Shown: piece by piece, positions 40,983 through 49,841 of the stretch
Layout of the letters: each line of letters starts with the position of its first letter
Numbering within the stretch: position 1 is the stretch's first letter
Source: Bacteroidetes bacterium 46-16
GTDB taxonomy: Bacteria > Bacteroidota > Bacteroidia > Chitinophagales > Chitinophagaceae
Reading direction: 5' to 3'
Length of the DNA stretch: 64,000 nucleotides
NCBI GenBank assembly: GCA_001897835.1
Contig: MKUN01000041.1
Coordinates: 53,009-117,008 of the forward strand
The notes under the pieces: model-generated
The model's input: the letters and a program-made list of their open reading frames with translations, nothing else
Told to the model about the DNA's origin: nothing
Database searches by the model: none
Translations under genes and position numbers: made by a program

Positions 40983-42920
40983 ATGCAAATCAAAAAAATA
41001 ATACTGTATAACAATGATGGTAGAACACGCGAACTAGAATTTGAAATTGGCAAAGTCAACATCATAACCGGTGAATCAAAAACCGGGAAAACGGCCATTA
41101 TTGATATTGTCAACTACTGCCTAAGCAGTGATGAATGTAAGATTTCTGATGGCGTTATCCGTGATACGGTTGAATGGTTTGGTGTTCTATATCAATTAGA
41201 AACAGAACAGCTATTTGTCGCAAGACAAAACCCCAATAAGCTAGGTCAATCATCTACAAATAATTTGTATTTTTCAAATGCTGATGTCATTCAGATACCA
41301 TCGCTGGATCAACTTCAAACGAATTCTGATATTAACACCTTAAAGGATTTCCTGACAAGAAAGATGGGAATATCAGAGCATACAAATAAACCAGATTCAG
41401 GAACTCGCGATCCATTGGCTGTTAATTTTAAACACAGTCGGTTTTATTGTTTTCAGCCGCAAGATTTGATAGATCAGCGAGATTTTCTTTTCTACAATCA
41501 AGCCGATAACTACACAGCTCAATCTATGAAAGATACATTGCCCTATTTCTTGGGGGCAATTCATGAAGACGCAGTACGAGTCGAGCGAGAAATAAGCACA
41601 TTAAAACGTGAGCAAAATCGCTTGATTAAGACATTAAAGGAAAATGTGCGTCTAAAAGATGAGGGAAGTTCCAAAATAATGAACCTTGTTGACGAAGCCA
41701 AGGAGTTGAATCTTATCTCCGTGGATCGAGTTGTAGAAAATGTCAATCAGGCGCTGGATGTGTTGAATGAGGTGATTAAGTTAGATTTTGAAGCAGACGT
41801 GCAAGAGGGAGAAAATGAGAACCTGAAAAAACTGATCGAAGAAAAAAATGTTTTATCAAAAGATCTCGCTAAAGTTAAAGATGAAATCCGTGCAGTAGAA
41901 TCATTTATAAATGAAACAGACAATTATTCTGAAGAAGCGAATCAACAAAAGGCTAGACTTGAAAGCATAGGTCTATACGAAGAAACAGAAGCTGCGCACA
42001 ATGCTTGCCCTCTTTGCAATAGCGCGTTAGATACTAGTATTCCAGCAATATCCGCAATTAATAATTCTCTAAACGAACTGACCGAAAATCTAAGGACAAC
42101 AACGATAGAAAGCCCAAGGCTCAATCAATATACAACGGCTCTAGAGGAACAACGCGATAAGATCAAAGAATTCATGGACGTAAAGCAAGCGAGCATTAAA
42201 GCTATCTACAAAGAGCAAGAAGAGGCGTCAAGACTAAGAAACGTGAACCTAAGACGAGGAAAAGCTATAGGGCGAATTTCATTATTTTTAGAAAGCTTCG
42301 AGGTTGTTGAAGAAGATAACGACCTTTCTACGCGAATTGAATATTTAGAAAGCCAGATCAATCAACTTGAAGCACAGATTGGGGTTGAAGATCGTGAAGA
42401 AAGAATGAAATCTATTTTGAATACCATTAATACTCAAATGACATCTTGGGGGGGTAAACTTGACTTGGAATATGCAGATGCACCGTTGCGTTTTGATCCA
42501 AAAAAATTGACAATCTTTATAGACCGCCATACCCGCACGGTACCATTGTCTCAAGCTGGAAGCGGTGCAAATTGGGTAGCGTTTCACCTTTTGGTACATT
42601 TTGCACTACACAAGCATTTCGTTAAGGCGAATCGCCCCGTTCCAAGATTCTTAATTTTAGATCAGCCATCCCAGGCATATTACCCTCCTTCTAAAGATGC
42701 TGAACTTCAAGGCATACTAGTTAGTGAAAGTACGGATGAGACGGCAGTACGTCAGATGTATGAATTCATATTTGAAGTTACCAATAGCCTTGCACCTCAT
42801 TTTCAGGTTATTGTAACAGATCATGCTAAACTTAATAATCCTGAATTTAAGGAGGCTATTAGAGAAGAATGGAGAAATCAGATCAAATTGATCCCATTAG
42901 ACTGGATTACGCAACAGTAG
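40983..42920 (+). CDS. ABC-3C system ATPase (DUF3732, Rad50/SMC-like)
   Basis: 645 aa. Walker A GESKTGKTA (residues 30-38), two coiled-coil arms (~195-335 and ~370-470) joined by a zinc-hook-like C342-P-L-C345, an ABC signature SQAGSGANW (from 523) and Walker B RFLILDQPSQAY with Asp560. LDQPSQ instead of LDEPT is typical of DUF3732 proteins. Like Rad50 it probably clamps DNA or other nucleic acid and signals to the effector. It is followed 4 bp later by the HEPN-like gene. Confidence 0.88.
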   Translation: MQIKKIILYNNDGRTRELEFEIGKVNIITGESKTGKTAIIDIVNYCLSSDECKISDGVIRDTVEWFGVLYQLETEQLFVARQNPNKLGQSSTNNLYFSNADVIQIPSLDQLQTNSDINTLKDFLTRKMGISEHTNKPDSGTRDPLAVNFKHSRFYCFQPQDLIDQRDFLFYNQADNYTAQSMKDTLPYFLGAIHEDAVRVEREISTLKREQNRLIKTLKENVRLKDEGSSKIMNLVDEAKELNLISVDRVVENVNQALDVLNEVIKLDFEADVQEGENENLKKLIEEKNVLSKDLAKVKDEIRAVESFINETDNYSEEANQQKARLESIGLYEETEAAHNACPLCNSALDTSIPAISAINNSLNELTENLRTTTIESPRLNQYTTALEEQRDKIKEFMDVKQASIKAIYKEQEEASRLRNVNLRRGKAIGRISLFLESFEVVEEDNDLSTRIEYLESQINQLEAQIGVEDREERMKSILNTINTQMTSWGGKLDLEYADAPLRFDPKKLTIFIDRHTRTVPLSQAGSGANWVAFHLLVHFALHKHFVKANRPVPRFLILDQPSQAYYPPSKDAELQGILVSESTDETAVRQMYEFIFEVTNSLAPHFQVIVTDHAKLNNPEFKEAIREEWRNQIKLIPLDWITQQ

Positions 42921-42924
42921 CTAT

Positions 42925-43437
42925 ATGACCGAGAAATACGCCAAGGCATCCGAAGAAACGAAAGAGTTCTATTTTTATTTAGGTCTTCTGTCTACAAAAT
43001 TCGCCATTGTCGAATATAAAATGCTGGAATTCCTGGGATTGCTGATAGCTGATGATTTCGTGTTGACTAACACCATACTTGAAAGAAATAGTTTAAGCCA
43101 GAATATCGAGTTGCTTAAAAAGATAAATAAATATCGACAGTTTAAAGAAGATAAAGTCAGTATTTTAATACAACAAGTTTCGGCCATTCGTGTTAATCGG
43201 AATTTATTCATTCATGGAATTTGGAGTAGTCCGAGTAAACATCAAAATGATTTAATTATCACATGTTCCGAACCAAAAATTCTTTACGAGGAAAGTAAAA
43301 TGGGAAGAACGTGGAAGAGCAAGAGACATCACACTTTCCAGCTTTCATATATAAAAAAGCAGGTTCAACAACTTGATGATATTATCATAGGTCAAAATTA
43401 TTTAACCGAAAAGCTAAAAGAAACGGTTATAGATTGA
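42925..43437 (+). CDS. HEPN-like protein, putative fourth component of the ABC-3C operon
   Basis: 170 aa. Helices fill residues ~1-95 and end in an Rx4H motif with Asn after the Arg (R92-N93-LFI-H97, in VNRNLFIHGIW). That is the active-site pattern of HEPN ribonucleases. A short beta-rich part (~98-135) and a last helix follow. The ATG lies 4 bp after the ATPase stop and base use is equally AT-rich, so it belongs to the operon. A role as RNase effector, toxin or regulator is inference; many RN-x-x-x-H proteins are also non-catalytic. The three-component systems I know of do not list it as a core part. Confidence 0.65.
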   Translation: MTEKYAKASEETKEFYFYLGLLSTKFAIVEYKMLEFLGLLIADDFVLTNTILERNSLSQNIELLKKINKYRQFKEDKVSILIQQVSAIRVNRNLFIHGIWSSPSKHQNDLIITCSEPKILYEESKMGRTWKSKRHHTFQLSYIKKQVQQLDDIIIGQNYLTEKLKETVID

Positions 43438-43460
43438 GATTCTAGATGAATTCCCCCGCT

Positions 43461-43511
43461 ACCGCAAGTTTGTGACTTGTGGTAAAAAATAATGGCAGTT
43501 TATAACTGCCA
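43461..43511. repeat. REP-like double palindrome at the right edge of the island
   Basis: Two neighbouring inverted repeats: 43461-43469 with 43475-43483 (9 bp, one G-U) and 43493-43500 with 43504-43511 (8 bp perfect). Paired short palindromes of this kind occur as dispersed REP-like elements in Bacteroidota. No adjacent RAYT transposase gene. It may also act as a terminator for the operon, though the T tract is poor. Confidence 0.5.
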
Positions 43512-43554
43512 ACCTTAAATGCATTAAAGTTGCGCTCACACCCCAACAATGTCA

Positions 43555-44142
43555 TCATTTACAATACATCAAAGGCAGTATCTTACGGAAATGAACAGGC
43601 TTTTTAAAATAATGGGGATCGTTGAGGTGCTCTTTTATTCTTGCACGCACGGCGGCACGGTCGGGCAGGTCTTTGAGGGTAGTATCGGCCACAAGCGCCA
43701 GGGTCATCTCAAAGCCGTTTGGGGTTCTCTCTATCACTTTTAAAAAAAAGAAGCCATGGTCCTCGTTCCACCAATTGGAATAGCCTACATTAATAAACTC
43801 GGTATTGCCGATCTTTGAAAAAAAAGCCGGGTCGTTTTCAAAGGTGCGGTTAGCGCCTTCGTGGTTCATATAGGTAAATACATAACCATTCTGATTTTCC
43901 CGCTCAAGAACAAAGTAGTTGTGTGAGTCCTCATCCTCTTTCATCTTCCATATACCTATAAGGTCAGTATCTGCCGTAATGGACGGCTGTGCATCGAGGG
44001 CATATTTCGCATACACCTTACTTATGGTGGCTACATCGCGCTCATCCTCCCGGGCCTCCTTGCTTTTTTGCGCTATACATACAGTTGTTGTACTACCCAT
44101 AAGAAGGGCTGTGAACAGCAGGCTTGGGAAAAGGGCTCTCAT
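43555..44142 (-). CDS. Secreted hypothetical protein
   Basis: 195 aa from the ATG at 44142. An upstream in-frame start at 44265 would put 41 charged residues before the signal peptide. The signal ends TVCIAQ. The mature part has a lipocalin-like order of strands (DLIGIWKMKEDEDSHNYFVLE, NGYVFTYMNHEG, FFFLKVIERTPNGFEMTLAL) and a C-terminal helix. No family named. Base use is like the main chromosome again. Confidence 0.7.
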   Translation of the reverse strand: MRALFPSLLFTALLMGSTTTVCIAQKSKEAREDERDVATISKVYAKYALDAQPSITADTDLIGIWKMKEDEDSHNYFVLERENQNGYVFTYMNHEGANRTFENDPAFFSKIGNTEFINVGYSNWWNEDHGFFFLKVIERTPNGFEMTLALVADTTLKDLPDRAAVRARIKEHLNDPHYFKKPVHFRKILPLMYCK

Positions 44143-44305
44143 ATTTTCCGGTTTTGATCTAAGCGAAAAATAAGAAAAAGGGAGTATATTTCTATGTGAT
44201 ACATGTTGCCCCATTTTTAAAGAAGCCCGGCAGGCTTTGCTCTTTTCATCCAAGGCAGGCAACAAATGAACTGTAATCCTATTGTAAAATTGACAGATGG
44301 TCTGC

Positions 44306-44323
44306 GTAGAGGCATACCTCTAC
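44306..44323. repeat. Short inverted repeat before the NHL gene
   Basis: Perfect 7-bp arms (44306-44312, 44317-44323) with a CATA loop, no T tract. It could be an operator or mRNA hairpin about 90 bp upstream of the NHL gene. Confidence 0.3.
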
Positions 44324-44414
44324 AGGATATTTATTATAAATTTGTTATGACCTGTTCACAGAACCCAGCAGATGTACCCGTTAAACTATCGTTAACCCAA
44401 TAAATACAAAAGCT

Positions 44415-45779
44415 ATGAACTCCAGGCGCATATTATCCCTACTGCTTACAGCCACTATACTTGGCTTTCATTGTGCATCTGCACAAAATATTGATCTTTT
44501 TGCCGGCACACCGCTAAATCCGGGCAACACAGGTGACGGAGGCCCTGCAGTATCGGCCCGGCTTTCTGCTCCACAGGCCATATGCTTCGATAAATTTGGG
44601 AATGCCTACATTAGCGACCAAAACAATCACAGGGTAAGGAAAATAAGCGCGTCAGGCGATATTACCGCTTTTGCCGGAACGGGGGCACCAGGCTATTCCG
44701 GTGATGGCGGTGCGGCCTTATCAGCTACATTCTGTTGGCCAACCGGCATTGCTGTTGACACGACAGGCAATGTATATATCACAGATGTTTACTGCCATGT
44801 AGTGCGCAAAGTAAATACGTCGGGCATCATCAGCACCATTGCGGGAACCGGATCTATAGGTTATTCAGGAGACGGTGGCCCGGCGGTTTCTGCGGCATTA
44901 AACACACCGGTAGCAGTAGATGCAGATATTGCAGGAAACGTCTACATCGTGGACCGTGGGAATGCCCGTATTCGTATGATCGATATGAGCGGAAATATTA
45001 ACACTATTGCCGGTACAGGCACACACGGCTTTAGTGGCGATAATGCGGCGGCAACATCGGCTGAGTTAAATTATCCTGCTAATATTGCCTTTGATAATAC
45101 GGGCAACATTTATATAGCCGACCAGCTAAACGAACGGATACGTAAAATTGATGCCGGTGGTATTATTACCACAATAGCAGGCAATGGCATACATAGCTTT
45201 AGTGGCGATGGCAGCGCAGCCACAAGTGCCTCACTGGAGTATCCTATGAGCGTGGCACTTGATTCATCGGGCAACATGTTCATTGCAGACGGATCGGGCA
45301 ATAGGGTACGCATGGTAGATGGCTCAGGTATTATCTATACCTATGCAGGCACCGGGGTTCATGACTATGGCGGTGATGGCGGACTGGCTATTAATGCTTA
45401 CTTAACGCCTCTTGATCTCGCAGTGGGTATAGATAACCGGCTATACGTAGATGACATGATCCATGCCAATATCAGGGTCATCACACCGGCCGCAGTGAGT
45501 ACAGGAGCATTGAGCAGGCAAAACGATGGGCTGGAATTATATCCCAATGCCAATAATGGCATATTTACACTGGCCGGCAATATAGGCAGTAAAGACCCCA
45601 ATGTTCAAATCGAGGTTTTGGACCTTAACGGTAAAACAGTTTTGAAAGACAATTTCCAGGCTCAAAACGGCAGGATAAAAAAGCAAATTGCTTTAGCCGG
45701 CGACCTGCCGGCAGGCCATTATATGATCAAGATTACAACAGACCTGGAAACCAAGTCTATTAAATTTGATAAGAGGTAA
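44415..45779 (+). CDS. NHL-repeat protein with T9SS type A tail
   Basis: 454 aa with a signal peptide (ending HCASAQ). Six NHL repeats of ~54 residues (AGTGAPGYSGDGGAA, PTGIAVDTTGNVYITD, VRKVNTSG) form a predicted six-bladed propeller over ~25-365. The C-terminus is a type A tail (ELYPNANNGIFTLAG ... GDLPAGHYMIKI). An extracellular binding protein exported by T9SS; the ligand is unknown. Confidence 0.9.
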   Translation: MNSRRILSLLLTATILGFHCASAQNIDLFAGTPLNPGNTGDGGPAVSARLSAPQAICFDKFGNAYISDQNNHRVRKISASGDITAFAGTGAPGYSGDGGAALSATFCWPTGIAVDTTGNVYITDVYCHVVRKVNTSGIISTIAGTGSIGYSGDGGPAVSAALNTPVAVDADIAGNVYIVDRGNARIRMIDMSGNINTIAGTGTHGFSGDNAAATSAELNYPANIAFDNTGNIYIADQLNERIRKIDAGGIITTIAGNGIHSFSGDGSAATSASLEYPMSVALDSSGNMFIADGSGNRVRMVDGSGIIYTYAGTGVHDYGGDGGLAINAYLTPLDLAVGIDNRLYVDDMIHANIRVITPAAVSTGALSRQNDGLELYPNANNGIFTLAGNIGSKDPNVQIEVLDLNGKTVLKDNFQAQNGRIKKQIALAGDLPAGHYMIKITTDLETKSIKFDKR

Positions 45780-45848
45780 AAGTATAGGGCCTGGACCGGG
45801 GCACAGTACATGCCAGATGAAATAATTAAAAAATTTCCACTACATATT

Positions 45849-45856
45849 TACCTTTG
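45849..45856 (+). promoter_or_regulatory. Probable -7 box directly before the S1/P1 nuclease start
   Basis: TACCTTTG ends 5 nt before the ATG at 45862, predicting a leaderless mRNA. Confidence 0.5.
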
Positions 45857-45861
45857 CGATA

Positions 45862-46623
45862 ATGAAAAAAGTCGCTTTGCTGCTCATGCTCTTTGCAGGG
45901 CTATCACTGCAGGCCCGTGCCTGGGGCTGGCAGGGGCACGAGATCGTTGCCACCATGGCCTACCGCCTGCTGGACCGCGAAACGCGGCAGAAGCTGATGG
46001 ACTATATGGGGCCTACCACGGTGCCGCAAACGGGTACCTGGATGGACGAAGTGAATGGCAAACGCGGCTACGACTACATGAAGACCTGGCATTACATACA
46101 TATGGAAAAGTGGGCATCGTGGAAGCCCACGAAGGAGGCCGACATCATCAATGCCCTGAGCCAGGTGACCACCGAGCTAAAGTACCGGAAAACGATGGAC
46201 CCGGAAGCGGTAAAGACCGACCTGCTGGTGCTGATACACCTTATGGGCGACCTCTCGCAGCCGCTGCATTGCGGCTATGGCAGCGACAAAGGCGGCGAAG
46301 CAGTACAGGTGACCGTGGACGGGCGCGCCTATAACCTGCACAGCCTGTGGGACGAAGGGCTGGTAAGGGAGGCCCCGGTGAACATAAACGACTGCAGCGA
46401 ATATTACAACACGATAAGCCCCTTCGAGATCATGCTGATACAGAAAGGCAATTACGTGGACTGGATGAATGAATCGCGTGCGCTGCTGCCTAAGGTATAT
46501 GATACAGGCGGCGGCGAGATAAGCCCGGAATACATCATGCGAAGCAAAAAGATAATCGTGGTGCAACTCGTGAACAGCGCCGTAAGGCTGGCCAATATAT
46601 TGCAGGGCTTGCTAAGCAACTGA
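45862..46623 (+). CDS. S1/P1-family zinc nuclease
   Basis: 253 aa with a signal peptide (ending LQARA). The mature N-terminus is Trp (WGWQGHEIVA), whose backbone is a zinc ligand in this family. Other ligands are visible in THE-like WHYIHMEK, HLMGDLSQPLHCG and NLHSLWDEGL. Three zinc ions let these secreted enzymes cleave single-stranded DNA and RNA and remove 3'-phosphates, usually for phosphate or nucleotide scavenging. A 525-bp overlapping frame at 45810 is a shadow. Confidence 0.93.
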   Translation: MKKVALLLMLFAGLSLQARAWGWQGHEIVATMAYRLLDRETRQKLMDYMGPTTVPQTGTWMDEVNGKRGYDYMKTWHYIHMEKWASWKPTKEADIINALSQVTTELKYRKTMDPEAVKTDLLVLIHLMGDLSQPLHCGYGSDKGGEAVQVTVDGRAYNLHSLWDEGLVREAPVNINDCSEYYNTISPFEIMLIQKGNYVDWMNESRALLPKVYDTGGGEISPEYIMRSKKIIVVQLVNSAVRLANILQGLLSN

Positions 46624-46639
46624 TACCCCCCAGCCTTGC

Positions 46640-47746
46640 TTACTCCCACTTAAACGATCTTATGGACAAAGGAAGTATGAGCAGGGTCCATACCAGCAGG
46701 CCTGCCAGTTGCCGGGATAGCTCCCATATATGCCTGCCATCGAAGGCGATCTTGCGCAGGCCATCGACAAAGAAGGTGAGCGGTAACAGGTTGCAGAAAT
46801 GCTGCAGCCAGAGCGGATAATTCTCTACCGGGAAGAAGAGACCACACAGCAATATCTGGGGCAGCACTACGGTATTGGCTATGGGCGATATGGCATTCTC
46901 GTTCTGCACCATGCCGCTGATGATGAAGCCAATGCCCATAAATATGAACAGGCCCAGCAGCGAGAAGAGCAGCATCTCTATAAAGGTATCGAGGCCATTG
47001 ACCAGGGTGAACCGGAATGCATAATAACCCAGCAGCACCATGATGATGAAACTGATGATGTGGAAGAAGAGACGGCTCAGCATCTCGCCGGCTATGATGC
47101 TGCGCCTGCGCAGCGGGGCCACACGCAGCCTGCGCAACACGAGGTTTTGCCGCAGGCTGAACAAGAGGTAGGATGAGCCATAGACGCCTGCCATCAATAG
47201 CGAGAAGCCCAGCTGACCGGGCAATATGAAATCGATGGAATGATAGGCACGCCCGGGAAGCTCCTCAGCCGACAGCGTAGCGATAGCGGGGTTATTGGGG
47301 AATGCTTTGCTGTTGAGCTGGTTAAGGGCCTCGTTCACCAGTGTCTTCAGCAAGCGGGCATTAGCAGCCGATGCCGCTGATGTTTGGATATGCACAAGGT
47401 AATGCGGCAAGGCAGTGCCTGCATTAAGGGCCTCAATGTTCATGATGGCGCTGATACGGCCACGCTCCAGGTCTTCCTTCATTTGTGCCGGGCTGCCGGG
47501 CTGCTGCAAAGTGAGGAGCGGCACCGAACTTATGGCTTTATACACAGCCCCGCTTGTGTCGCTGCCGGGGGCAATGGCTATCTTCATAGCGGGCAGCTTA
47601 TCGCCCACCATAGCGCCGAAGACCACGATAAAAATAATGGGGAACAAAAGCGAAAAGACCACGGATGTAGGGCTCTTCAAAGTGGCCAGCAGGCTGTACT
47701 TAGATATGGTAAAAGCGGCCTTTACCTGGCTGACCTTATTGCTCAT
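46640..47746 (-). CDS. ABC-2 type transporter permease
   Basis: 368 aa from the ATG at 47746; a promoter box lies just upstream, so the longer frame to 47764 is not used. One N-terminal membrane helix (~25-45), a ~120-residue extracytoplasmic domain, then five helices (~175-365) with the ABC2 core GMVQNENAISPIANTVVLPQ. It resembles YhgE/YbhR-type permeases. No ATPase gene is next to it, so it may use a subunit encoded elsewhere. Confidence 0.88.
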   Translation of the reverse strand: MSNKVSQVKAAFTISKYSLLATLKSPTSVVFSLLFPIIFIVVFGAMVGDKLPAMKIAIAPGSDTSGAVYKAISSVPLLTLQQPGSPAQMKEDLERGRISAIMNIEALNAGTALPHYLVHIQTSAASAANARLLKTLVNEALNQLNSKAFPNNPAIATLSAEELPGRAYHSIDFILPGQLGFSLLMAGVYGSSYLLFSLRQNLVLRRLRVAPLRRRSIIAGEMLSRLFFHIISFIIMVLLGYYAFRFTLVNGLDTFIEMLLFSLLGLFIFMGIGFIISGMVQNENAISPIANTVVLPQILLCGLFFPVENYPLWLQHFCNLLPLTFFVDGLRKIAFDGRHIWELSRQLAGLLVWTLLILPLSIRSFKWE

Positions 47747-47751
47747 GGATG

Positions 47752-47759
47752 CAAAGGTA
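47752..47759 (-). promoter_or_regulatory. Probable -7 box directly before the permease start
   Basis: Minus-strand TACCTTTG ends 5 nt before the ATG at 47746, another likely leaderless start. Confidence 0.5.
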
Positions 47760-47779
47760 ATCAAGCGTGCGATGGCACC

Positions 47780-47811
47780 ATAACAAAAGCGGGCAGCTGG
47801 ATGCTGCCCGC
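47780..47811 (-). terminator. Terminator after the T9SS-tail remnant
   Basis: A 9-bp perfect GC stem (47789-47797 with 47803-47811), followed on the minus strand by TTTTGTTAT. Confidence 0.8.
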
Positions 47812-47840
47812 ATGTTTGGTTTGAAACAGGGGTAAACGTA

Positions 47841-48317
47841 CTAGTATTTATTCACACGTATGGTTTGGGTATGGGCATTATCCTTGTAGCGCAACATATA
47901 TACGCCTGCAGCCAGCGACCTGATATCGATACGCACTTCGTTATACAACACCTTAACACGATAAATTGTTTTACCGGTCATATCAGCAAGGGTCACATAA
48001 GCATCTCCCCCAGGGGTACCGTTAACCTGTATCTTCACTTCGTCGCTAGCCGGGTTGGGATAAGCGGCCAGGGAGAAACCGCCCCCGCTCACTGTTGCAG
48101 ATACCACTTTGGTATAATTTGCCCGGCCTGAAGCCCCGGTAAGTTTTACGCGATAGTAATTGATCCCATCAACAGGCTGCTCATCAAAGTAAGTGTAGGT
48201 GGCTGCCTGGCCCTTAGCAGATACCAACGCTATGGCAGCGAAATCACGTCCATCGGCACTACGCTCAAGCGTGAACTTATCGCCGGGGTATTCCTTTCGG
48301 GTGTACCAGTCACACAA
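47841..48317 (-). pseudogene. Remnant of a T9SS type A cargo gene
   Basis: Encodes only the end of a cargo protein: the FN3-like module (FTLERSADGRDF, INYYRVKLTGASGRANY) and the sorting tail (LAAYPNPASDEVKIQV ... LAAGVYMLRYKDN). There is no ATG, only TTG, and an in-frame TAA lies 30 bp upstream, so there is no signal peptide or functional domain. Cargo cannot reach T9SS without a signal peptide. Most likely a deletion or rearrangement removed the front part; 48318-48596 shows no trace of it. Confidence 0.75.
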
Positions 48318-48596
48318 CAGGCATAGACTAATAAAGCTTTTTTATACCTGTCATGAAACCCTACATAAGTGTTATGTCATCAATAAGCTTATGCACTATA
48401 ATTATATGGTCCGCATAAATAAAAATAAAATTCAATACTTATACAAAAACAAAACAATGCAACAATACGTTAATATGGTATTTAACCAGCGTATAACTCC
48501 AAAAACGACCTATTCTTCCTAATATCGCAGCAGAAAAGCAGGAGCTTACATAAGTGTCAAAATAGTGTTAATTTTATAATTCCTTACTTACACTGA

Positions 48597-49841
48597 ATGC
48601 CACGCGTATTGCGCATATTGAACCGTTTGATCATTGGGGGGCCGGCGCTCAACGCTACCTACCTGACGCGCTATATGGCACCCGAATTTGAGACCATGCT
48701 GGTGATAGGCGGTAAGGACGATCACGAACAGGATGCTGACCATATAACCGACTACCTGGGCATAGATGCTACGGTGATACCGGAAATGAAACGCTCGATA
48801 CAGCCTATCAATGACAGCATAGCCTACCAGAAAGTAAAAGCACTGATACAGAAATTCAAGCCTGATATTGTGCATACTCATGCAGCAAAATCGGGGCTTA
48901 TAGGCCGACTGGCGGCCGATGCCTGCAAAGTACCCGTGATCGTACACACTTTTCACGGCCATGTATTCCACAGCTATTTCAATAAAGTGGCCACCGGTGC
49001 ATTTATACAGATAGAGCGCTACCTGGCCAAACGCTCCAGCGGCATCATAGCTATCAGTAAAACACAGAAAGAAGAACTGGCCAACAAGTATAAGATATGC
49101 CCTGCCGATAAGATACAAACCATTCCCCTGGGCCTTGACCTTGACAAGTTCATGATATGGCAGGAACGGAAACGCGACATCTTTCGTGATAAATATGGCA
49201 TACAGCCCGATGAACTGGCGATAGGCATCATAGGCAGGATAGTGCCCGTGAAGAACCATAGCCTTTTTGTGGAAATAGCCGCAAAGCTACAGGCACAGAC
49301 CCAAAAGAAACTTCGCTTCCTGGTAATCGGCGATGGCGACATGCGCGCGCAGATGGAAGGCGAATTCAGGAATGCGGGTGTGGACTATGCCTACTACCCG
49401 GAAGACCAGAGGCCCGCAACCGCTATATGCACCTCATGGCAAACCGATATGGACCTGGTACTGGCCGGACTTGATATCGTGGCCCTGACCTCGCATAACG
49501 AAGGCACGCCGGTATCCTTAATAGAAGCACAGGCCGCTGCAAAGCCGGTGGTATCAACCAATGTTGGGGGCGTATCGGACGTAGTGGTGGATAACCAATG
49601 CGGTTTCACCGTAGAAGCCGGGCATGCGGATTACTTTACAGATGCTATGCTGCGCCTTATTGAAAGCGCTGATCTCAGGAATTACTTTGGTGCACAGGGG
49701 CGAAAGTTCGTGGAAGATAAATTCTCGTACCAGCGTTTGGTCAATGATATGTCGGCATATTATTACTCACTTCTTGAGAATAATATCAGCAAACACAAAG
49801 TTTGGGCCCCCTTGCCCAGCCATATGGAGGAACATGTATAA
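48597..49841 (+). CDS. Glycosyltransferase family 4
   Basis: 414 aa, GT-B fold. The N-domain has DIVHTHAAKSGLIGRLAA and HTFHGHVFHSYF. The C-domain has IGIIGRIVPVKNHSLFVE and the acceptor/nucleotide motif LTSHNEGTPVSLIEAQAAAKPVVSTNVGG (the EGTPVSLIEA core with both Glu). Retaining transferase for a cell-surface polysaccharide or glycan. It converges on the epimerase gene with no base between the stops. Confidence 0.9.
   Translation: MPRVLRILNRLIIGGPALNATYLTRYMAPEFETMLVIGGKDDHEQDADHITDYLGIDATVIPEMKRSIQPINDSIAYQKVKALIQKFKPDIVHTHAAKSGLIGRLAADACKVPVIVHTFHGHVFHSYFNKVATGAFIQIERYLAKRSSGIIAISKTQKEELANKYKICPADKIQTIPLGLDLDKFMIWQERKRDIFRDKYGIQPDELAIGIIGRIVPVKNHSLFVEIAAKLQAQTQKKLRFLVIGDGDMRAQMEGEFRNAGVDYAYYPEDQRPATAICTSWQTDMDLVLAGLDIVALTSHNEGTPVSLIEAQAAAKPVVSTNVGGVSDVVVDNQCGFTVEAGHADYFTDAMLRLIESADLRNYFGAQGRKFVEDKFSYQRLVNDMSAYYYSLLENNISKHKVWAPLPSHMEEHV

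Noticed and set aside
45810-46334. 174-codon frame overlapping the S1/P1 nuclease gene
   Set aside because: Shadow frame: the nuclease in the other frame has a signal peptide and all zinc-ligand motifs; this one is Gly/Arg-rich with no family.
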